Shown: piece by piece, positions 16,130 to 25,567 of the stretch | Position numbering within the stretch: the first letter of the stretch is position 1 | Layout: the number at the start of each line of letters is the position of its first letter | From: Cellulophaga omnivescoria | GTDB lineage: Bacteria > Bacteroidota > Bacteroidia > Flavobacteriales > Flavobacteriaceae | Length of the DNA stretch: 64,000 bases | NCBI RefSeq assembly: GCF_001999725.1 | Contig: NZ_MDDP01000010.1 | Location: 124,001 to 188,000, forward strand | Direction: 5' to 3' | The notes under the pieces: model-generated | Told to the model about the DNA's origin: nothing | Databases searched by the model: none | Seen by the model: only the letters and a program-made list of their open reading frames with translations | Made by a program: the position numbers and the translations under genes

Positions 16130-18502
16130 TTAACGTTTTAGTTCGTGCATTAAATCGTCATACGTGTATGTTTCTTTAGACTGTTTGTCTTTTTTGTATA
16201 AAATTTCAACTCGTATTGCTTTTAAACCAGCAACACCTTGTAAGCCCTCTAGCTCTACAACCTCTATGTTTTTAGAAAAATAACCTTTAGAGCGTAAAAA
16301 ACGTATGTAACGTAAGTACTCTAACTCATCTTTTTTCTGAGAGTAAACAATAGAAAGCTTTCCTTTTTGTGTTAACCTCTCATTGGTACCTTTAATAAAA
16401 GATTTGTCAATACGTTTTTTTATAACCTCATATCTGGCATTGTAAGTACCGTCTACATCAAAACGTTTTTCATCCATTCTAAACCTAATAGATAGTGATG
16501 CGTTGTATACTAAGAGTAAAGATGCTACATCTAAGTCTATAGGTAATTTAGGTTTAAGATTGTAGTACTCATTTTCCATATCGTACATAACCTGTAATTG
16601 CCACAACCTTAAATTTTTTAAATAAAAAGGATTGTACTCTTTTGTTTCTGATATAGATGCGCCAATATACATATTATGCTCAACACCATCAGTTTTATAG
16701 CGCTCAAAGTAATGCGGAAACATTTCTTGTGCTTCAATCTGTTTTTTGTCTAAAACCTGAGCAAGTTTTTCGTTAATTTTCATAACACTTTCATCATAGT
16801 TTTTTCTATGATCATAGTAAGAGCCAGTATTGTTGTCTATGCCAGCTTCATATGCCGTAATTAAAGTAGCAATTTTAGGTTCTGTATTTTTTAAATGCTT
16901 AAAAACAGGTGTAATCTCTTTTTTTACAAACTCCAAAATAGTTTGCTCACTATTGGTATTTAGTATTTCTTTTACTTCATCTATATAGCTATTGCTTCTA
17001 AATAATAGTTCTTCATAAATATGTAACTTATTTAGTTCCCAAGCCTTGGTAAGTATTTTATTTATTTCAGATAATTGTATAAGTAAATCCTTTTGTATGG
17101 AGCTGTTTCTAAAAGTAGATGAGTCTTTTATATCAATTTGGCCATAAAGTGGATGCACATCTTTAAAAACAATTTCTTTAAAAGTAGGCTCTAATCCTTC
17201 TGCATTTGCTCTAATAAATCGTATGGCTTCATTTTCAAACTTCCATAATACAGATGGGTGCACTGTTGTGCATTCTTGTTGTATTACAGCTTCTATTAAA
17301 TTTTCTTCTTCAGCTTTAGAGCGCAATACTGCGGTAACAATGTAAGGCATTACATCTTGCAGCTTTTGAGCATTTACATTATTTAAATTGTATCTTTTTG
17401 TAGAGGCAAGTTCTAAAACCCCTAGTAATTCTTTTCCGTTAGAAATAGGTGCAATTATGGCACTTTTAATGTTTTGCTTTGCTAAAGTAGCATACAAACT
17501 ATTTTCTGGTGCTTTTTTATAGTAATTTTCTAGATCAGAAATTACATAGTAATTATGGTCCTTTAAAATGGTTTTGTAGGAGTCATTACAAAGGGCAGTT
17601 TTACAATTTACATTAGCACTTTTGTTAAGTATAAAACTGTCAATGCCAATACCAGGGACTTTTTCAAAAGTATCTTCTTTGCTATTGTGAATAGAAAAAC
17701 CAACTTTTAAATTAGGAAGTCCAAATAAAGACTTAAAGGTATTTTGAAAATCTTCCATAAAAAACTCAGAGCCTCTTTTGTCGCTAGAAATAAGACTAGA
17801 TTTTATTTCTGAAATAGAGTGCTCCGCAGTAACATCAAACATATTAGAAATTACAAAACCTTTAGAGGTAAAACTGTTAGGCGGAATTTTTTGTTTCCAA
17901 AGTTCTAAATCATCAAAGTTTTCTAATAGTTCATCTACATCTGCTTGTGTAAGTTTTTTTGCATTTTCATTAGGTGTAATGTCTATAAAATCTGCATTGT
18001 ATAATATTCTGTAGTGTCTCATAACTCCGTTTTTATCCGGAATTTCATAAAACATAGGTCTTCTAAAGTCTAAATTAAAACCATAATGAAAGTTTAATAT
18101 TACGGTGCCAGCCATAATGTAATTTAGCCTATCCTCTACGTTTTTTATTTCTAGCACAAATCCTTCACCTGCATCTTCTATAATTTTTTTAAATCTTTCA
18201 GAAGAGTTAAAAATTACGTTAGCGTAAGGTAATGTTGCTGCTTTAATTTCATTCTTAGTTAATACTTCAGAAAAAGTATCTTGTAGAATAACATTAATAA
18301 CATCTTTATATTTTTCTAGTAAATTTAAATCTGTAAAACCTTCACGTAATTCTGGGTAAGGTTTTTGGTAGTTTAGGATAAATCTAGCTTTTTGGGCAAG
18401 GAACACGTCATTACCTACAGCCATTTTATCGTACTGTTTAAGTAACTTGTCAAAACTTACAAGACTTTTTAGTGGTAACTCTATTTCGTTTTCAACTTTC
18501 AT
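16130..18502 (-). CDS. GAF-domain protein of unknown function, 790 residues
   Basis: A large soluble protein without signal peptide or membrane helices. A GAF-like sensor domain spans roughly residues 250-395 (KSAIIAPISNGKELLGVLELAS is its core, residues 346-367 in part), followed by a long helical region and a C-terminal alpha/beta part. There is no kinase, cyclase or DNA-binding output domain that I can see, so the function is unknown; ligand sensing by the GAF domain is an inference from the fold. The mRNA start may use a minus-strand TAATTTTG at 18531-18538, just upstream of the ATG. Neighbours are the HD-PycTM gene (convergent) and a metallophosphoesterase gene (divergent). Confidence 0.82.
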   Translation of the reverse strand: MKVENEIELPLKSLVSFDKLLKQYDKMAVGNDVFLAQKARFILNYQKPYPELREGFTDLNLLEKYKDVINVILQDTFSEVLTKNEIKAATLPYANVIFNSSERFKKIIEDAGEGFVLEIKNVEDRLNYIMAGTVILNFHYGFNLDFRRPMFYEIPDKNGVMRHYRILYNADFIDITPNENAKKLTQADVDELLENFDDLELWKQKIPPNSFTSKGFVISNMFDVTAEHSISEIKSSLISSDKRGSEFFMEDFQNTFKSLFGLPNLKVGFSIHNSKEDTFEKVPGIGIDSFILNKSANVNCKTALCNDSYKTILKDHNYYVISDLENYYKKAPENSLYATLAKQNIKSAIIAPISNGKELLGVLELASTKRYNLNNVNAQKLQDVMPYIVTAVLRSKAEEENLIEAVIQQECTTVHPSVLWKFENEAIRFIRANAEGLEPTFKEIVFKDVHPLYGQIDIKDSSTFRNSSIQKDLLIQLSEINKILTKAWELNKLHIYEELLFRSNSYIDEVKEILNTNSEQTILEFVKKEITPVFKHLKNTEPKIATLITAYEAGIDNNTGSYYDHRKNYDESVMKINEKLAQVLDKKQIEAQEMFPHYFERYKTDGVEHNMYIGASISETKEYNPFYLKNLRLWQLQVMYDMENEYYNLKPKLPIDLDVASLLLVYNASLSIRFRMDEKRFDVDGTYNARYEVIKKRIDKSFIKGTNERLTQKGKLSIVYSQKKDELEYLRYIRFLRSKGYFSKNIEVVELEGLQGVAGLKAIRVEILYKKDKQSKETYTYDDLMHELKR

Positions 18503-18618
18503 CTTCCCTACTTAGTCTAAGAATAGCATACAAAATTACAAAATAATTATTACTTTTTATTAGGTTTGTTATAATCCTAATTAATCCCTTTTTTAGATAT
18601 TTATACAAAAATTAAAAT

Positions 18619-19521
18619 ATGTCCTCTTTTACTAGGTTAACCAGAGCGTATAAAAAGTCTAAAATTGTGCCTTTTGATGATAGTTCTAAGTTAATACTTT
18701 TTAGTGACTGCCACAGAGGTGATAATAGTTTTGCAGACGATTTTGCCAATAACAGGAATATTTATTACCACGCATTACAACATTACTTTAATGAGGGTTT
18801 TAGTTATTTTGAGTTGGGCGATGGTGATGAACTTTGGGAGAACACCTCATTTGAGTCTATTTTTACGGCTCACAAAAACATATACGAATTGTTACGGCAG
18901 TACCACCTGCAAAATCGTTTATTTATGATTTGGGGAAATCATGATATGGTGTATAAAGACCCTGATTACGTAAAAAAATATTTATCTAGTTATTTTGAGC
19001 CTATAGATGGTAAAGACAAAGATTTATTTGTTGGTATTACCTATCATGAAGGTATAGTTTTAAAACACAAACAAACAGCTCAAGAACTTTTTTTAACTCA
19101 CGGCCACCAAGCAGATTGGTGGAACTATAATTTTTGGCGCGTTGGTAGGTTTTTAGTACGTGTGTTATGGAAACCTTTGCAGGTATGGGGAATTGCAGAC
19201 CCTACTAGTCCAGCTAAAAATCATAAAGAATTAATAAAGGTTGAAAAGCGAATTAAACGTTGGATATTACAAAACAATGAAAAAATTACTATTGTTGGCC
19301 ATACACATAGGCCGCGTTTTCCGGAGCCAGGAGATATCCCGTTTTTTAATGATGGTAGTTGCGTGCATCCAAGAAGTATAACAGGAATTGAAATAGAAAA
19401 CGGTAAAATATCCCTAATAAAATGGCAAATTGCAACCACAGAAGATGGTACATTGCGTGTGGTAAGAGTACTGTTAGAAGGACCACAAAAATTAGCAGAT
19501 TACCAAAGGGCAAAACAGTAA
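18619..19521 (+). CDS. Metallophosphoesterase (calcineurin-like), cytoplasmic
   Basis: A 300-residue phosphoesterase with the complete dimetal motif set: SDCHRG (Asp30/His32), GDGDELW (67-73), GNHDM (106-110), THGHQAD and GHTHRPRF near the C-terminal end. There is no signal peptide. Spacing of the motifs and length recall LpxH-like and diadenosine-polyphosphatase-like enzymes, but the insert between motifs is unlike either, so the substrate is left open. It is followed after 46 bases by a lipoprotein gene on the same strand. A candidate -7 element TAGGTTTG lies at 18561-18568. Confidence 0.88.
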   Translation: MSSFTRLTRAYKKSKIVPFDDSSKLILFSDCHRGDNSFADDFANNRNIYYHALQHYFNEGFSYFELGDGDELWENTSFESIFTAHKNIYELLRQYHLQNRLFMIWGNHDMVYKDPDYVKKYLSSYFEPIDGKDKDLFVGITYHEGIVLKHKQTAQELFLTHGHQADWWNYNFWRVGRFLVRVLWKPLQVWGIADPTSPAKNHKELIKVEKRIKRWILQNNEKITIVGHTHRPRFPEPGDIPFFNDGSCVHPRSITGIEIENGKISLIKWQIATTEDGTLRVVRVLLEGPQKLADYQRAKQ

Positions 19522-19567
19522 TGGTTTAATTTTTCTATTTTTACACCACCATTAACTTAATTATTAT

Positions 19568-20215
19568 ATGAAAAAGAGTATTGCTTTGTTGGTAGTTGTA
19601 CTAACATTATCATCTTGTTGGAAAAATAAAAGTCCAGAAGATTTAATTAGATTAAAAGAGAAGTTTAAGTCACAAGTTGCTTCTTTTGAAAGGAAAAAAA
19701 TTACCGCAAATAAAAATGTAACCAAAGGTTTAACGTCTTTAAGTGCTTTAAAAGGAGCCTTAGAAGACGCTAAAAATGAAGATAAAGAGTTTGCTAAGGT
19801 TTATGGCGACTGGGAAAAGGTAAACAAGCGTGTAGAAAACCTAAATAAAGAATATGAGGATTTAAAAACTAAAGCCTCTAATTTATTTACAGCTATGGAG
19901 ACCCAAACTAATAGCTTAAGTGATGAGCAGAGTAAAAAAACACTTTTAAAAGCTATTAATAAAGCTAAAACAAAATACAATGGCACCTTAGCTAATACCT
20001 CTAAAGCAATTGCTAAGTTGCGTTTATTACACGGTGATGCTGTAGAAGTTGTTAAAGCATTAGAAGTTGCTGCTGCGTTAAACTCTTTTGACAATATAAA
20101 TAGCCAAATGGAAAGTATTGAAAGTAGGGTAGAAGGCATTATGCAAGAGCTAAATGTGGCAGTTATAGAAAGTAAAAATTTATACGAAAAGAAAATTACA
20201 GAACTAGGAGAGTAA
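19568..20215 (+). CDS. Coiled-coil lipoprotein of unknown function
   Basis: A 215-residue lipoprotein: lipobox LSSC with Cys17, then an almost entirely helical, charged mature region with heptad-like patterns (for example DWEKVNKRVENLNKEYEDL). This suggests an extended coiled coil in the periplasm, anchored in a membrane. I do not recognise the family. It precedes the methyltransferase gene by only 7 bases, so the restriction-modification genes could ride on its transcript, although no functional link is evident. Confidence 0.75.
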   Translation: MKKSIALLVVVLTLSSCWKNKSPEDLIRLKEKFKSQVASFERKKITANKNVTKGLTSLSALKGALEDAKNEDKEFAKVYGDWEKVNKRVENLNKEYEDLKTKASNLFTAMETQTNSLSDEQSKKTLLKAINKAKTKYNGTLANTSKAIAKLRLLHGDAVEVVKALEVAAALNSFDNINSQMESIESRVEGIMQELNVAVIESKNLYEKKITELGE

Positions 20216-20222
20216 TTAATGT

Positions 20223-21467
20223 ATGGCGGTAAAAGAGGAGTTTTTACGAATTGAAGACATTGCATTACAATTAGGTGTTTCTCAAAAAATAATTAGGAAA
20301 CACATACATTCTGGCGCACTAAAATCTACCAAAACGCTTGGTGTACATTATATAAAACCTAAAGATATTGTTTTATTTAGAAATAGTGGAATTTTAGATG
20401 CTAAGCCAATAAAACAATTGGTTAAAAAAGGAACTAAGTCTATAAAGACCGATGATGTTAATTGGGTAGATATTTCTGCCAGTTGGGAGAATCCCTCACA
20501 AACTAAGCTTACATCTGCAGATTTGTTTTGTGGCGCTGGTGGTATGGCAAAAGGGTTTGAAATGGCTGGCTTTACCCAAGTAGGAGGTTTAGATTGGTTT
20601 AAGGAAGCTGGTATGACCTACAGAGAAAATTTTGAACACCCACACATATTAGGTGATATTACAGAAAGGAGTGTTAAGAATGAGTTTATTAACACTGTTA
20701 AAAGTGCACTTAATGGAGAGCAATTAACTGTTTTGTCTGGCGGATTTCCTTGTCAGGGTTTTAGTATGTCTGGTAGCCGTATTGTAGAAGATGAACGTAA
20801 CTCTCTTTACAAAGATATGTTGCAGATTATAGACGAGTTGAAACCACAATTTATTGTTGCAGAAAACGTAAAAGGTTTACGTTCTATGCTAAAGGGTAAG
20901 GTAGAAGATAAAATAAAGGAAGATATAGCTAATTTAGGGTATCAAGTAAATGTTACTGTGCTAAATGCAGCTAACTATTATGTACCGCAAAAAAGAGAGC
21001 GTATAATTTTTATAGCAAACAGAATTGGTAAAAAAAATTTGCATCCTAAGCCAATGCTTACTCCAGATAAGTACATTACCACAAAGCAAGCTATAGAAGA
21101 TTTGGTTACGTTAAAAGATAATGCTGCTTTTAACCACGTTAGAACCAAGCATAGTGATGCTATGAAAAAGCGCTTGGCTAAAGTTCCAGAAGGCAAAAGT
21201 TTATATGATAATTATTCCGACTCATGGAAAAAATGTCCTTGGAACGAAGCTAGTTGTACAATAAAGGAAAACCACGGTGGTGTAAATATACACCCAATAG
21301 AATCTAGGGTTATTACGGTACGTGAAATGGCAAGATTGCAGTCTTTTCCGGACGATTTTATTTTTAAAGGAGCAAAAGGAAAACAAATGGTGCAAATAGG
21401 AAACGCTGTGCCGCCTTTATTAGCTAAAGCAATTGCTTTAGCGGTTAGAGAAACCTTAGCAGTATAA
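20223..21467 (+). CDS. C5-cytosine DNA methyltransferase with N-terminal helix-turn-helix domain
   Basis: Type II restriction-modification methyltransferase, 414 residues. Conserved C5 motifs in order: I DLFCGAGGM (101-108 region), IV PCQG with catalytic Cys177, VI ENV (215-217), VIII QKRER (256-260), IX REMARLQSFPDDF (368-379), X QIGNAVPP (391-398). Ahead of motif I sits an extra 90-residue segment whose first part (IEDIALQLGVSQKIIRKHIHSG) reads as a MerR/excisionase-type helix-turn-helix, absent from plain enzymes of this class. It could serve as an autoregulator in place of a separate controller protein; this is inference. The target-recognition region between VIII and IX is short and its specificity cannot be read. 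A probable endonuclease gene follows after 56 bases. Confidence 0.93.
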   Translation: MAVKEEFLRIEDIALQLGVSQKIIRKHIHSGALKSTKTLGVHYIKPKDIVLFRNSGILDAKPIKQLVKKGTKSIKTDDVNWVDISASWENPSQTKLTSADLFCGAGGMAKGFEMAGFTQVGGLDWFKEAGMTYRENFEHPHILGDITERSVKNEFINTVKSALNGEQLTVLSGGFPCQGFSMSGSRIVEDERNSLYKDMLQIIDELKPQFIVAENVKGLRSMLKGKVEDKIKEDIANLGYQVNVTVLNAANYYVPQKRERIIFIANRIGKKNLHPKPMLTPDKYITTKQAIEDLVTLKDNAAFNHVRTKHSDAMKKRLAKVPEGKSLYDNYSDSWKKCPWNEASCTIKENHGGVNIHPIESRVITVREMARLQSFPDDFIFKGAKGKQMVQIGNAVPPLLAKAIALAVRETLAV

Positions 21468-21523
21468 GTTTAGTTTGTGTAACCAAATTTTAGTATTGCG
21501 TTTTCATCTTAAAAGATATTATA

Positions 21524-22177
21524 ATGAACGCATTAGAATTTGATGAGCTTAGCAAACAGTTGCAAAAACTTGCTCCAGAAATACCTTTGCATTGGGGAAA
21601 AATACAAAACAATACTACCGATAAAAAAGTGTCTCTATTTAAGTGTAAAACATTAGCTAGTTTAGAGCTTGCAATTTCTAAGTTGCCAGAAGATGATAAA
21701 AATTATTTTAAAAGGAGGTGGTTTTTATGGCAATGTGCTAGGTGCGATGAGTATCTTTTTTACGCACAAAATGGTGTTAATAGAAATCCAAACAGTAGGT
21801 CTCAGGAATATGATATAGAATTTTTTGAAGATAAAAATTTACGTTTTGATGTAAAAGGAACCTTAGTTCCTAAAGAGTTAAGGAGTAACTTTAGTTTTGA
21901 GTTTCCTGAGAAAATAGTTAATTTTTATTACAGCAAACAAAGTGTTGGTAAACGTAGTTGTTTGCAGAACCGGTTATTTATAGTGCATCATTCTTTTATA
22001 GATCATAAAAGAGCATTAGAATTACGATGTTCTTGGGATTATAAATCTGAAGTTTATAAAAGTTTCATTCATCAATTAAAATCAACCAAAAATTTTATAA
22101 AATATTTAAATGTAAAGGCATCTGTAATATTTATAATAGAAAAAAAGGACGGGAGTTTAAGTTATAGATTTGCGTAA
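21524..22177 (+). CDS. Probable type II restriction endonuclease, PD-(D/E)XK-like
   Basis: A 217-residue protein placed directly behind a C5 methyltransferase, the usual position of the cognate endonuclease. It has a plausible PD-(D/E)XK core: Tyr96-Asp97-Ile-Glu99 followed by Phe108-Asp109-Val-Lys111-Gly, with beta-strand character on both sides. A CxxC pair (Cys71, Cys74) precedes the core. I cannot place it in a named endonuclease family, so the call rests on context plus the core motif. It ends one base before the end of feoB on the other strand, so the two-gene unit fits exactly between the lipoprotein gene and feoAB. Confidence 0.65.
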   Translation: MNALEFDELSKQLQKLAPEIPLHWGKIQNNTTDKKVSLFKCKTLASLELAISKLPEDDKNYFKRRWFLWQCARCDEYLFYAQNGVNRNPNSRSQEYDIEFFEDKNLRFDVKGTLVPKELRSNFSFEFPEKIVNFYYSKQSVGKRSCLQNRLFIVHHSFIDHKRALELRCSWDYKSEVYKSFIHQLKSTKNFIKYLNVKASVIFIIEKKDGSLSYRFA

Positions 22178-22178
22178 A

Positions 22179-24407
22179 TTATTTTAAAATTTGATAAGCT
22201 ATAAGAGCAACTATGTAAGCAAACCCACTCATAAAAACTAATTGAGCTGCAGGCCATTTCCAGCTGTTGGTTTCTCTTTTTACTACGGCTAGGGTGCTCA
22301 TACACTGCATTGCAAAAGCGTAAAATAGTAGTAATGACACGCCAGAAGCTAAGTTAAATAGTGGTTTGTTATTCCACGGATTAATCTCGGCAGCCATACG
22401 GTTTTTAATAGTTTCTTCTTCATCATTACCAACGCTGTAAATTGTAGCTAGTGTGCCAACGAACACCTCACGAGCTGCAAATGATGTAATTACTGCAATA
22501 CCAATTTTCCAATCATAACCCAAAGGTTTTACAATTGGCTCTATAGTTTTGCCAGCATAGCCAATAAAAGAGTGTTCTAATTTAAAACTAGCTATTTCTT
22601 CGTTTTCGGCTTTTAATTTTAAAGCGTTAGAGCGCATTGTAATAGAATCTTTAATAACTGCACCGCTTACTGTTGGGTAGTTTGTATACAATTCACCCGT
22701 ATAAATTGCTATTTCATTTTTAATATGTTCCTGGTTAAACTCAGAGTAACCAACAGTTTTAATTCTGTTTTTAACAATTTCTTCTGCGTTTTTAAAATTG
22801 TCTGATATGCCATAAGAGCCTAATACCCACAAAATAATAGATATAGCTAAAATAATTTTACCAGCACCATATACAAAGCTTTTAGTTTTTTCCCAAACAG
22901 TATAGGCTACATTTTTAAATAGCGGTAGCTTGTAATTTGGCATTTCAATAACAAAAAATGTTCTGCTTTTTATTTGTAAAATTTTATGTAAAACCATTGC
23001 AGAAAAAATAGACATTCCAAACCCTAGTAAATATAGCAGCATAAGTGTTAGCGCTTGGTAGCTAAGTCCTAAAAATTTCCCTTCTGGTATAACAAGTGCA
23101 ATTATAATTAAGTATACAGGTAAACGGGCAGAGCAAGTTGTAAATGGAGTAACTAATATAGTTATTAGGCGTTCTTTCCAGTTTTCTATTGTTCTGGTTG
23201 CCATAACAGCTGGTATGGCACAGGCAGTACCAGAAATTAGTGGTACAACACTTTTGCCACTCAACCCAAATGGGCGCATAAGTTTATCCATTAAAAATAC
23301 CACCCTACTCATATACCCACTTTCTTCTAGTAAGGATATAAACAAGAATAAAAATGCAATTTGTGGTATAAAAATTACTACGCCTCCAATACCTGCAATT
23401 ATACCCTCGGCAAGTAAGTTTGTAAATGCACCTGGCGGCAAGCTAGCTTTTGTCCATTCGCTCATTTGCGCAAAAGACTCATCTATAAAATCCATTGGGT
23501 AGCTACTCCATTCGTAAATAGCTTGGAAAATGACTAATAATATTAAAAAGAATATTACGTAACCCCAGACTTTGTGTGTTAAAATTTTATCTAAAGTTGC
23601 TCTAAATCCTTTAGCAACAGTAAGGTCTACAGTATAAGTTTCTTTTAAAATATTATTTATAAATTGATATCTTAAAACAGTTTCTTTATGCTGTAGTTTT
23701 TTTAATTCTGTGTTAGATTTTATAGAAAAAGTAGCATCCTTTATGCGTTTTTTTTCTATTGGCATAAAGTTTACATCTTGGGTTATAACTAACCAAAGTT
23801 TATAAACATCTTCTTTAGGAAAAGCAGATCTAAGTTTGTTAAAGTAATCTGGAGCAATAGATGTAGTGTCTATATTTGGTTTAATAGATAGGTTTTTGTA
23901 ATCTGCAATAAGCTCTTTTAAAGTGTTTATCCCAACACCTTTTCTTGTGCTTACAAGAGCAATTTTAGTGTTTAGTTTTTCTTCTAATAAAGGTATGTTT
24001 AGTGTAATGCCTTTTCTGGTCATACGGTCTGCCATATTAATTACTAAAATGGCAGGTATTTTAAGGTCTTTTATTTGTGTAAATAAAAGTAAATTACGCT
24101 TCAGGTTTTCTACATCTGTTACAACAACAGCAACATCAGGAAAATCTTTATCGTTTTTATTTAAAAGTAATTCTACAACAACACTCTCATCTAAAGATGT
24201 TGTGTTTAAGCTGTATGTTCCTGGTAAATCTATTATATGCGCCTTAACACCTCTAGGTAGTTTGCAAATACCTTCTTTTTTTTCTACAGTTATGCCTGGG
24301 TAATTACCCACTTTTTGTTTTAATCCTGTAAGCTGATTAAAGACTGATGTTTTTCCGGTGTTTGGATTTCCAATTAAGGCTACATTAATATTTTTGCTCA
24401 TACTCAA
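22179..24407 (-). CDS. feoB: Ferrous iron transport protein B
   Basis: Inner-membrane Fe(II) importer with a cytoplasmic G-domain. 742 residues. G motifs: GNPNTGKT (13-20), VGNYPGIT (switch I region), DLPGTYSL (G3) and NMAD (G4). The membrane part has two Gate regions with conserved cysteines (GTACAIPAVMATRTI and TTCSARLPVYLI) that line the iron path. The C-terminus ends in the last helices without an extra FeoC domain. feoA lies 6 bases upstream on the same strand, so this is a feoAB operon. Confidence 0.97.
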   Translation of the reverse strand: MSMSKNINVALIGNPNTGKTSVFNQLTGLKQKVGNYPGITVEKKEGICKLPRGVKAHIIDLPGTYSLNTTSLDESVVVELLLNKNDKDFPDVAVVVTDVENLKRNLLLFTQIKDLKIPAILVINMADRMTRKGITLNIPLLEEKLNTKIALVSTRKGVGINTLKELIADYKNLSIKPNIDTTSIAPDYFNKLRSAFPKEDVYKLWLVITQDVNFMPIEKKRIKDATFSIKSNTELKKLQHKETVLRYQFINNILKETYTVDLTVAKGFRATLDKILTHKVWGYVIFFLILLVIFQAIYEWSSYPMDFIDESFAQMSEWTKASLPPGAFTNLLAEGIIAGIGGVVIFIPQIAFLFLFISLLEESGYMSRVVFLMDKLMRPFGLSGKSVVPLISGTACAIPAVMATRTIENWKERLITILVTPFTTCSARLPVYLIIIALVIPEGKFLGLSYQALTLMLLYLLGFGMSIFSAMVLHKILQIKSRTFFVIEMPNYKLPLFKNVAYTVWEKTKSFVYGAGKIILAISIILWVLGSYGISDNFKNAEEIVKNRIKTVGYSEFNQEHIKNEIAIYTGELYTNYPTVSGAVIKDSITMRSNALKLKAENEEIASFKLEHSFIGYAGKTIEPIVKPLGYDWKIGIAVITSFAAREVFVGTLATIYSVGNDEEETIKNRMAAEINPWNNKPLFNLASGVSLLLFYAFAMQCMSTLAVVKRETNSWKWPAAQLVFMSGFAYIVALIAYQILK

Positions 24408-24413
24408 TTACAT

Positions 24414-24644
24414 TCATTCAATTAAATCTACTTCAATTAAGTTGGCTGTAGATTTTCTTATCGCTATATGTGAGCCATTTACATTAATGTAAATTGGGTC
24501 TTTTAAAGGAGCAATCTGTATAAGTTCTACAACGTTACCGGGTAAACATCCCATTTCTAAGAGTTTTATGGGTAGGGTGTCTTCAGAGAAATCTTTAATA
24601 ATTCCTCTTTGCCCTTTTTTTAGTTGTGCTACAGTAATGCTCAA
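24414..24644 (-). CDS. feoA: Ferrous iron transport protein A
   Basis: A 76-residue SH3-like accessory protein that supports FeoB. The fold is visible as LKKGQRGIIKDF, then LLEMGCLPGNVVELIQIAP, then YINVNGSHIAIRKSTANLI. The start is a TTG (24644), supported by an in-frame stop two codons further upstream and the absence of a nearby ATG. A minus-strand promoter is visible just upstream and feoB follows by 6 bases. Confidence 0.93.
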   Translation of the reverse strand: MSITVAQLKKGQRGIIKDFSEDTLPIKLLEMGCLPGNVVELIQIAPLKDPIYINVNGSHIAIRKSTANLIEVDLIE

Positions 24645-24673
24645 TTTTTATTTAGATTGATTTTAAGTAAGAG

Positions 24674-24700
24674 CAAAAATAAGGGAAAAAAGCAAAACAA
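24674..24700 (-). promoter_or_regulatory. Promoter of feoAB
   Basis: On the minus strand TTG (24700-24698), a 16-base spacer and TATTTTTG (24681-24674) fit the Bacteroidota -33/-7 pattern, about 30 bases before the feoA start. No obvious Fur box was recognised. Confidence 0.55.
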
Positions 24701-24742
24701 CAGACTTATACATTGCTTTTTTTATATTCTTTAATGTCAAAA

Positions 24743-25414
24743 TTACTCTTTATATGATGCTTTTAAAATTCTAATATCCTCTAATAACTCTTTAATTTCC
24801 TTAGCATTTGTACCATCATAAGTGCCACGTATACGTTTTTCTTTATCAACTAAAACAAAATTTTCTGTATGCACCATACTGTATGGGTTGTTAAGGTCTG
24901 TTTTTGCGGCCATATAAGACTTGCGCGCAAGATCATAAATTTCTTTTCGGTCTCCAGTTACTAAATTCCATTTGCTGTCTATAACTCCTTTATTAACAGC
25001 GTATTTTTTTAGTTGAGCAACAGAATCTATCTCTGGAGTAACAGAATGTGATAATAGCATTACATCTTCATCGTCTTTAATTACCTCTTGTATTTTTGCC
25101 ATATTTTTTGTCATAGTAGGGCATATGGTTTGGCAGGTGGTAAAAAAGAAATCTGCTACATAAATTTTATTGGCATAATTGTCTTGGGTAATAGTTTCTC
25201 CGTTTTGGTTTGTAAGTTTAAAATTGGCAACTGTATGGTACTTCTTTTTGTGTAAAAGTGTAGAGTCTACCAATTCTGTGTTAAAATCTGCTGGCTGGTA
25301 AATAGGAAGCTTAACTTCTGGTTTTAAAGCATTGTAAAAGAGGGTGATTATTACGGCAGATATTATTAAAAGTACAATTCCAAAAATTTTAAATTTACTA
25401 AAAAATGCGCCCAT
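24743..25414 (-). CDS. SCO1/SenC-family copper chaperone/thioredoxin-like protein
   Basis: Membrane-anchored periplasmic protein that delivers copper to the CuA site of cytochrome oxidase, or acts as a thiol oxidoreductase. 223 residues with an N-terminal anchor (about 8-28). Copper ligands are all present: Cys94 and Cys98 in TTCQTICP and His182 in MVHTENF. The thioredoxin-like core is complete. No oxidase genes are adjacent. Its promoter lies very close to the start codon, so its mRNA leader should be only a few bases long. Confidence 0.93.
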   Translation of the reverse strand: MGAFFSKFKIFGIVLLIISAVIITLFYNALKPEVKLPIYQPADFNTELVDSTLLHKKKYHTVANFKLTNQNGETITQDNYANKIYVADFFFTTCQTICPTMTKNMAKIQEVIKDDEDVMLLSHSVTPEIDSVAQLKKYAVNKGVIDSKWNLVTGDRKEIYDLARKSYMAAKTDLNNPYSMVHTENFVLVDKEKRIRGTYDGTNAKEIKELLEDIRILKASYKE

Positions 25415-25425
25415 ATTTTTTTATG

Positions 25426-25456
25426 CAAATTTACAATAGGTGTAAGTAATAATCAA
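25426..25456 (-). promoter_or_regulatory. Promoter of the SCO1-type gene
   Basis: Minus strand: TTG (25456-25454), 20-base spacer, TAAATTTG (25433-25426). This is a full match to the Bacteroidota promoter pattern. Only 11 bases separate the -7 box from the ATG. Confidence 0.68.
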
Positions 25457-25510
25457 TACAATAGCATATTAAATAATTCATAAAAATACTGTCATTGCAA
25501 GTATATCTTT

Positions 25511-25539
25511 TTGTAAGAACCCGTAAAAGTGTACTTTTG
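25511..25539 (+). promoter_or_regulatory. Promoter of rseP
   Basis: TTG (25511-25513), 18-base spacer and TACTTTTG (25532-25539) match the Bacteroidota -33/-7 consensus. It supports the rseP start at 25568 and not the upstream in-frame codon at 25529, which falls inside the promoter. Confidence 0.68.
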
Positions 25540-25567
25540 TTCGTTCTTAAAAACTAAAAGAGATTTA

